A DNA stretch of 9,112 nucleotides from Nanobdellota archaeon (GTDB taxonomy: Archaea; Nanobdellota; Nanobdellia; SCGC-AAA011-G17; GW2011-AR17). The stretch is from positions 1-9,112 of the forward strand of contig JASEIA010000061.1 of NCBI GenBank assembly GCA_030018575.1, written 5' to 3'. The translations under genes and the position numbers were made by a program. Under the pieces are notes generated by a model. That model did no database searches and was not told the origin of the DNA. It was given only the letters and a program-made list of their open reading frames with translations. Positions 5,994 through 9,112 of the stretch are shown in pieces; within the stretch, counting starts at the first letter, position 1; the number at the start of each line of letters is the position of its first letter.

Positions 5994-6812
5994 GCCGTGC
6001 CTTTCTTCCGCAAGGCGGAAAATGGAATATCCGCAGCCGAGCATTGCAAAGGCGGTATTTTCCACAACTTTTATCTGCCCGTTTTCCCCCTGGCTGACTG
6101 CATCTTCAAATATGTCCTTTCCTTCCAATCTCTTTTTTATCCCGTGCATGGCGTTATCCATCATTCTAATGCCCCTGGACAAAGCTGTCTTTCTCAGCTT
6201 GCTGCAGGGATTATTCTTTCCTATGTGTATTGAAACGCCTTCTGCAAATCCCTCATAAAGAAGCCAGGTGTTCATATTCCTGTGTATGCTTTGCTCGGAA
6301 ACCATGTGGCTGTATTCATGCATAATGTCAAAAAGCATTTTCTTTTCCCTTGCCTTTGTGCAGAATATTGTGCCGTTTTCATAGTGCGGGTTTTTTATTT
6401 TCAGCTTAATGGCTATGAATGTGGCGAGCTTCAAAAGCCCTATGCCTGCCATGAGCCCGCCTATCATCGGCTGGCTAAAGCAAGCCCCGAGCGTTATCCC
6501 TCCGCCAAGCATAAGCCCGTTTGAAACAAGGCTTGAATAAAGCCCTGCTGCCTTTAAGTCAAGGCTTTTGCAGATTTCAAGCTTTGGCTTATTATCTTCA
6601 GGATTAAGCATCAGGAAATCATCAACAAGCGCTTTTCCTTTTTTGAGAATATCTGCCGCATCCTCTTTTTTCCTTATTTTCCCGCCATATCCCCAGGGCC
6701 ATGGGCTTTCTGCCTGATTGTATTCAGACAAATCGCGCTTAATAATCTCTTCCAGCCTCTTTAAATTTTCCTCTGTTGCTATATTCTCAATTATCCTTCT
6801 GTTTCCTATCAC
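5919..6812 (-). CDS. Membrane-associated zinc metallopeptidase (HEYSH, peptidase MA-like)
   Basis: 297 residues, GTG start. Residues 1-85 are charged, mostly helical and lack a signal peptide. Residues ~90-138 are hydrophobic and Gly-rich, probably a two-helix membrane hairpin. Residues 165-169 are HEYSH (Glu166 catalytic), followed 18 residues after the second His by Glu187 in YEGFAE, the usual third zinc ligand of gluzincins. Spacing and the EGxAE motif suit the peptidase MA superfamily; the exact family is not recognised. A two-helix hairpin would leave the zinc domain cytoplasmic. The start is constrained: an in-frame TAA directly precedes the GTG, GAGG lies 9 nt upstream, and the next Met is residue 68. 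It follows the surface-protein gene by 37 nt with no TATA box seen between, so co-transcription is likely. A role in processing that protein is only inferred. Confidence 0.75.
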   Translation of the reverse strand: MIGNRRIIENIATEENLKRLEEIIKRDLSEYNQAESPWPWGYGGKIRKKEDAADILKKGKALVDDFLMLNPEDNKPKLEICKSLDLKAAGLYSSLVSNGLMLGGGITLGACFSQPMIGGLMAGIGLLKLATFIAIKLKIKNPHYENGTIFCTKAREKKMLFDIMHEYSHMVSEQSIHRNMNTWLLYEGFAEGVSIHIGKNNPCSKLRKTALSRGIRMMDNAMHGIKKRLEGKDIFEDAVSQGENGQIKVVENTAFAMLGCGYSIFRLAEERHGSEIYRDALKGDFSLLIGCHVPCPS

Positions 6813-6817
6813 TTATT

Positions 6818-6825
6818 CCCGCCTC
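6818..6825 (-). promoter_or_regulatory. Shine-Dalgarno site for the HEYSH metallopeptidase
   Basis: Minus strand reads GAGGCGGG, with GAGG ending 9 nt before the GTG. A ribosome binding site here, unlike the leaderless genes in the window, fits an internal operon gene and supports the GTG start. Confidence 0.55.
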
Positions 6826-6849
6826 TTTTTTACTGAATCTAAAAATTGC

Positions 6850-8778
6850 TTATCTTCTGAGCAAGAGCTTCAAAAAGACAAGCGCGAGTATGACCAATAC
6901 AAGGTCTCCGGCTATCCAGAAAAGCCTCTGCTTGTCTGAAAACAGCCACGCGCTCACGCTTCCCACATCAACAGCGCCTTCAGCCGCCTCTTCTATTACC
7001 GGCGCTTCTGCTATTGTGACGCTTGCAAGCTTTGAATAAAGCAGCGCATCTCCGTTTCTCAGGTTTATCCTGAAGTTGTGCGCTCCTGACGCGACATTGT
7101 CCTTCAGCTGCATGTAAATATAAACGTGGTACTGCTCGCCTGCATTCAATGATGAAGGCGCCTCTGTTGCAGTTACTTCTGCCCAGCCTGATATCTCTGT
7201 TGCGTCAATTGTGAATGAAGCTGCTTTTCCGCCCTTGTTCTCAACAATCAAAGGCAGCACGAACTTCTTTGCAGTGTAAGGGAGCGCAAGCTTCTCATTT
7301 TTCATTGAAAGCAAAAGCCTTGCCTCGCCCATGAGCTTTTTTGCCTCTATGTCGCAGGCTGACACGCGGACAATTATATCCTTTGTCTCCTGCTCATTGT
7401 TTCCGTAGTAAACAGTTGCTATTAGCCTGTAATCCCCTTCCCCTGCATTTCCCACATTGAATACAAAGCTTTCAGTGTGCCTGTTGCCGTTCTCGTCATA
7501 GGCATTTACCCTGAACTTCTTTGATTCCATGTTGATTCCAAGCGAGCTGCTTTCAAGCGCTATTGAAACATCATCCTGGTCCTCAAGCCCTGTATTTTCA
7601 ACAGTAACAGTTGCCGTGACTGTGTCAGTGCAGCTGAAATCTGTCTTGGTAAGGCTGAAGCCGACAATGACAACCATCTCGTCTTCCCTTTCAATCTCCA
7701 CTTCAACCCTGTCATATGCGCAATGCTTTTCCTCGCCGGTTGTCTTGTACGCTTTGACATAAAGATAATAAGTGTTGTCCTCGTCCAAATCGCCGGAAGG
7801 TATGTCCAGCGCCATGTTGAATGTCTTGTCATCGCCGTCTTTAATGTCCCGGGAATCTGAAATAATTTTTGCAATCTTCTTATTGTCAGTTGCGTCATAC
7901 AGGACAGCCTCAACATTAACATTCAGCTTCCTGCTGTAATCGTTGCCAACCCTTACTTGAATGTCCATTGTTTCGCCTGGCGTGTAAGTGTCGCCGGAGC
8001 TTGGGTCTTTAATGTATATTGTTAATTTTCCCCGCGTTCCTTGTTTGCAGATATTAGGCTCAACTTCAACCTCTATAGGGAGAGTTCTTGTCACGCTGTT
8101 TGCTCTTGCTGTTATTGTGCCTGTGTAAGTGCCCAAATCAACATTCCTTTCAATGTCTGCTGTTAATGTGACATCTGCTGTTGCTCCCGGGGCTAATGAT
8201 GCCAATGAAGAGAATGACAATGTTATCATATCATCATCATTGTCGCTGAATGTTCCGTTATAGCTGAACACAAACGGGGCTAATGTAACGCTGCCTGTGT
8301 TCCTTATTGTGAATGTTGTTGATTTAACGTCATTAGACTGCGCTGAAATCCTTGCCTTTGCCTGTGCTATCTCAAAGCTTGAAACCGGGTTTATTGTAAC
8401 CCCATAGGTTTTTGTGGCCGCCTCATTTGCGTTTGCAGCGTCTGTTGCAGTGATTGTCGCGTTGTAGAATCCTGCAGGCAGTGATGGCAATGCTATTGTG
8501 AATGTCTTTGTCTGCTCTGTTCCTGCTGCTAAATTAGTTATTGATTCAATCGCAGGGGCTGTGATTGAATTGCTGTTAAAGCTTAGCGCAGTGCTTGTTA
8601 ATAGGACAGAGCTGATGTTTGCCGCGCCTGAATTCCTTACATTGACTGTTACATCAACATTTGCGCCAGGATTTCCGGCTGCTGCTGTAACACTGCTGAC
8701 TGTCAGTGTCTGCGCAGATGCGCCCATCACGAGCACAAAGAGCGCCAAAACCAAGCCTAAGACGAGTTTGTTGTTCAT
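6850..8778 (-). CDS. Cell-surface protein with NEW3/CARDB-type Ig-like domains and C-terminal anchor
   Basis: 642 residues. A signal peptide (1-22, cleavage after ASA) is followed by about five beta-sandwich modules: ~23-131, ~132-241, ~242-363, ~364-475 and ~476-590. Several show the NEW3/CARDB pattern, for example VTVNVRNSG, FTIRNTGSV with LAPGATADVTL, VTVENTGLEDQDD and LIVENKGGKAASF. After a short Ala/Glu-rich linker comes one transmembrane helix (~618-639) ending in RR. Cys244/Cys353 and Cys383/Cys475 bracket modules 3 and 4 and could be disulfides. Such COG1361-like proteins are often called putative S-layer proteins; here a structural or adhesive envelope role is likely, catalysis unlikely. 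Sequons are sparse, about three. It has its own promoter and a strong SD and heads a probable operon with the HEYSH peptidase. Confidence 0.85.
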   Translation of the reverse strand: MNNKLVLGLVLALFVLVMGASAQTLTVSSVTAAAGNPGANVDVTVNVRNSGAANISSVLLTSTALSFNSNSITAPAIESITNLAAGTEQTKTFTIALPSLPAGFYNATITATDAANANEAATKTYGVTINPVSSFEIAQAKARISAQSNDVKSTTFTIRNTGSVTLAPFVFSYNGTFSDNDDDMITLSFSSLASLAPGATADVTLTADIERNVDLGTYTGTITARANSVTRTLPIEVEVEPNICKQGTRGKLTIYIKDPSSGDTYTPGETMDIQVRVGNDYSRKLNVNVEAVLYDATDNKKIAKIISDSRDIKDGDDKTFNMALDIPSGDLDEDNTYYLYVKAYKTTGEEKHCAYDRVEVEIEREDEMVVIVGFSLTKTDFSCTDTVTATVTVENTGLEDQDDVSIALESSSLGINMESKKFRVNAYDENGNRHTESFVFNVGNAGEGDYRLIATVYYGNNEQETKDIIVRVSACDIEAKKLMGEARLLLSMKNEKLALPYTAKKFVLPLIVENKGGKAASFTIDATEISGWAEVTATEAPSSLNAGEQYHVYIYMQLKDNVASGAHNFRINLRNGDALLYSKLASVTIAEAPVIEEAAEGAVDVGSVSAWLFSDKQRLFWIAGDLVLVILALVFLKLLLRR

Positions 8779-8782
8779 TTTA

Positions 8783-8790
8783 CTCCCCCT
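8783..8790 (-). promoter_or_regulatory. Shine-Dalgarno site for the surface protein
   Basis: Minus strand reads AGGGGGAG, 4 nt before the ATG at 8778. This is the strongest ribosome binding site in the window and suggests efficient translation, fitting an abundant surface protein. Confidence 0.6.
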
Positions 8791-8830
8791 ATATATAATG
8801 TGTTACCCTATTGGCTGTTATCCACTCTCT

Positions 8831-8839
8831 CTTTATAAA
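8831..8839 (-). promoter_or_regulatory. Probable TATA box for the surface-protein operon
   Basis: Minus strand reads TTTATAAAG after an A-rich ACAAAACA. Initiation about 25 nt downstream would give a leader of roughly 30 nt containing the SD site. A second A/T run (TTATATATAG, about 8790-8799) is only about 17 nt from the ATG and is probably not the TATA box. Confidence 0.5.
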
Positions 8840-8904
8840 TGTTTTGTAAAAATCACGAGTATGGAGTAAAAGTAAAGCAACCCATCTAGAAAGGCGGCTT
8901 GAAT

Positions 8905-9112
8905 TCAATCTAATGCTATCAGCTTCCTGAGCCTTGCCCTGTATTCTATTATATCTTTCCGGCTTATCCTTGAAATAAAGTCAAGAAGATGCCTATTGAA
9001 TTTTTCACTTGCGTTTATGGCATCTGCCACTTCTGCCCTTGTTATATGAAAATCAACATAATACTGCTTGTCGACCCTCTCGCTTTTGGCAAAGCTTATC
9101 TCTTTATTGTCT
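8905..9112 (-). CDS. C-terminal fragment of an unrecognised helical protein (runs off the right edge)
   Basis: Reading leftwards from the right edge, a frame of 68 complete codons ends in TGA at 8905-8907. The fragment is rich in Lys, Arg, Asp and Ile. It has a possible short strand (QYYVDFHIT) and then amphipathic helices, including HLLDFISRISRKDIIEYRAR, near a basic C-terminus. Base composition and AGG Arg codons match the neighbouring genes, and the frame is free of stops, which supports real coding. I do not recognise the family; it looks cytoplasmic. It lies 126 nt upstream of the surface-protein gene on the same strand, but that gene has its own promoter. Confidence 0.6.
   Translation of the reverse strand, partial: DNKEISFAKSERVDKQYYVDFHITRAEVADAINASEKFNRHLLDFISRISRKDIIEYRARLRKLIALD

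Noticed and set aside
6006..6020. Perfect hairpin TTCCGC-AAG-GCGGAA just after the stop of the aminopeptidase-like gene, a candidate terminator
   Set aside because: No T-run follows on the plus strand, and the bases are fully explained as codons FRLAEE of the opposite-strand metallopeptidase.
8790..8799. TTATATATAG (minus strand) as the TATA box of the surface-protein gene
   Set aside because: Its centre is only about 17 nt from the ATG, so initiation would fall inside the gene; the box at 8831-8839 leaves room for the SD site.
8498..8869. Plus-strand open frame of 123 codons opposite the start of the surface-protein gene
   Set aside because: It is a shadow of the Thr/Ala/Val-rich coding strand; no promoter or SD site is seen and it would cover the real operon's promoter.
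188..8899. 12-mer AGAAAGGCGGCT shared by two intergenic regions (188-199 and 8888-8899)
   Set aside because: A pair of identical 12-mers is expected by chance in 9 kb, the flanks do not align, and the positions relative to promoters differ.

Overview
The window looks archaeal, most plausibly a DPANN-type lineage (Woesearchaeota or Pacearchaeota-like), although no single gene settles the taxon. The evidence is: (i) four genes whose start codon lies about 26-29 nt from the centre of an archaeal TATA box, which implies leaderless mRNAs; (ii) a secreted subtilase built from Ig-like modules, a CGNGxC cysteine motif and a PGF-pre-PGF-type domain; (iii) a NEW3/CARDB-type surface protein with a C-terminal membrane anchor; and (iv) Arg codons dominated by AGG/AGA. 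Genes are tightly packed, with no gene-free stretch above about 130 bases.

Layout from left to right: 1-133 (-) is the N-terminus of a secreted protein cut off by the window edge. 134-254 is a divergent promoter region. 255-3911 (+) is a 1218-residue cell-surface S8 serine protease. 3929-4765 (-) is a sugar-1-phosphate nucleotidyltransferase with a ribbon-helix-helix DNA-binding domain fused to its N-terminus, convergent with the protease. 4766-4868 is a second divergent promoter region. 4869-5993 (+) is a predicted lipoprotein-like zinc aminopeptidase (HEDWH). It runs convergently into, and overlaps by 75 bp, a membrane-hairpin zinc metallopeptidase (HEYSH) at 5919-6812 (-). The latter is the second gene of a likely two-gene operon behind a 642-residue surface protein at 6850-8778 (-). 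8905-9112 (-) is the C-terminus of an unrecognised protein.

Functionally this is a cell-envelope neighbourhood. It contains two large exported membrane-anchored proteins, one of them with an exceptionally dense run of N-glycosylation sequons, a nucleotide-sugar enzyme that could feed glycan synthesis, and three unrelated peptidases. A joint role in building, glycosylating and proteolytically maturing the surface layer is inference from context. The observations most worth a second look are the RHH-nucleotidyltransferase fusion with a direct repeat over its own promoter, the overlapping convergent pair of zinc peptidases, and the domain order of the subtilase.
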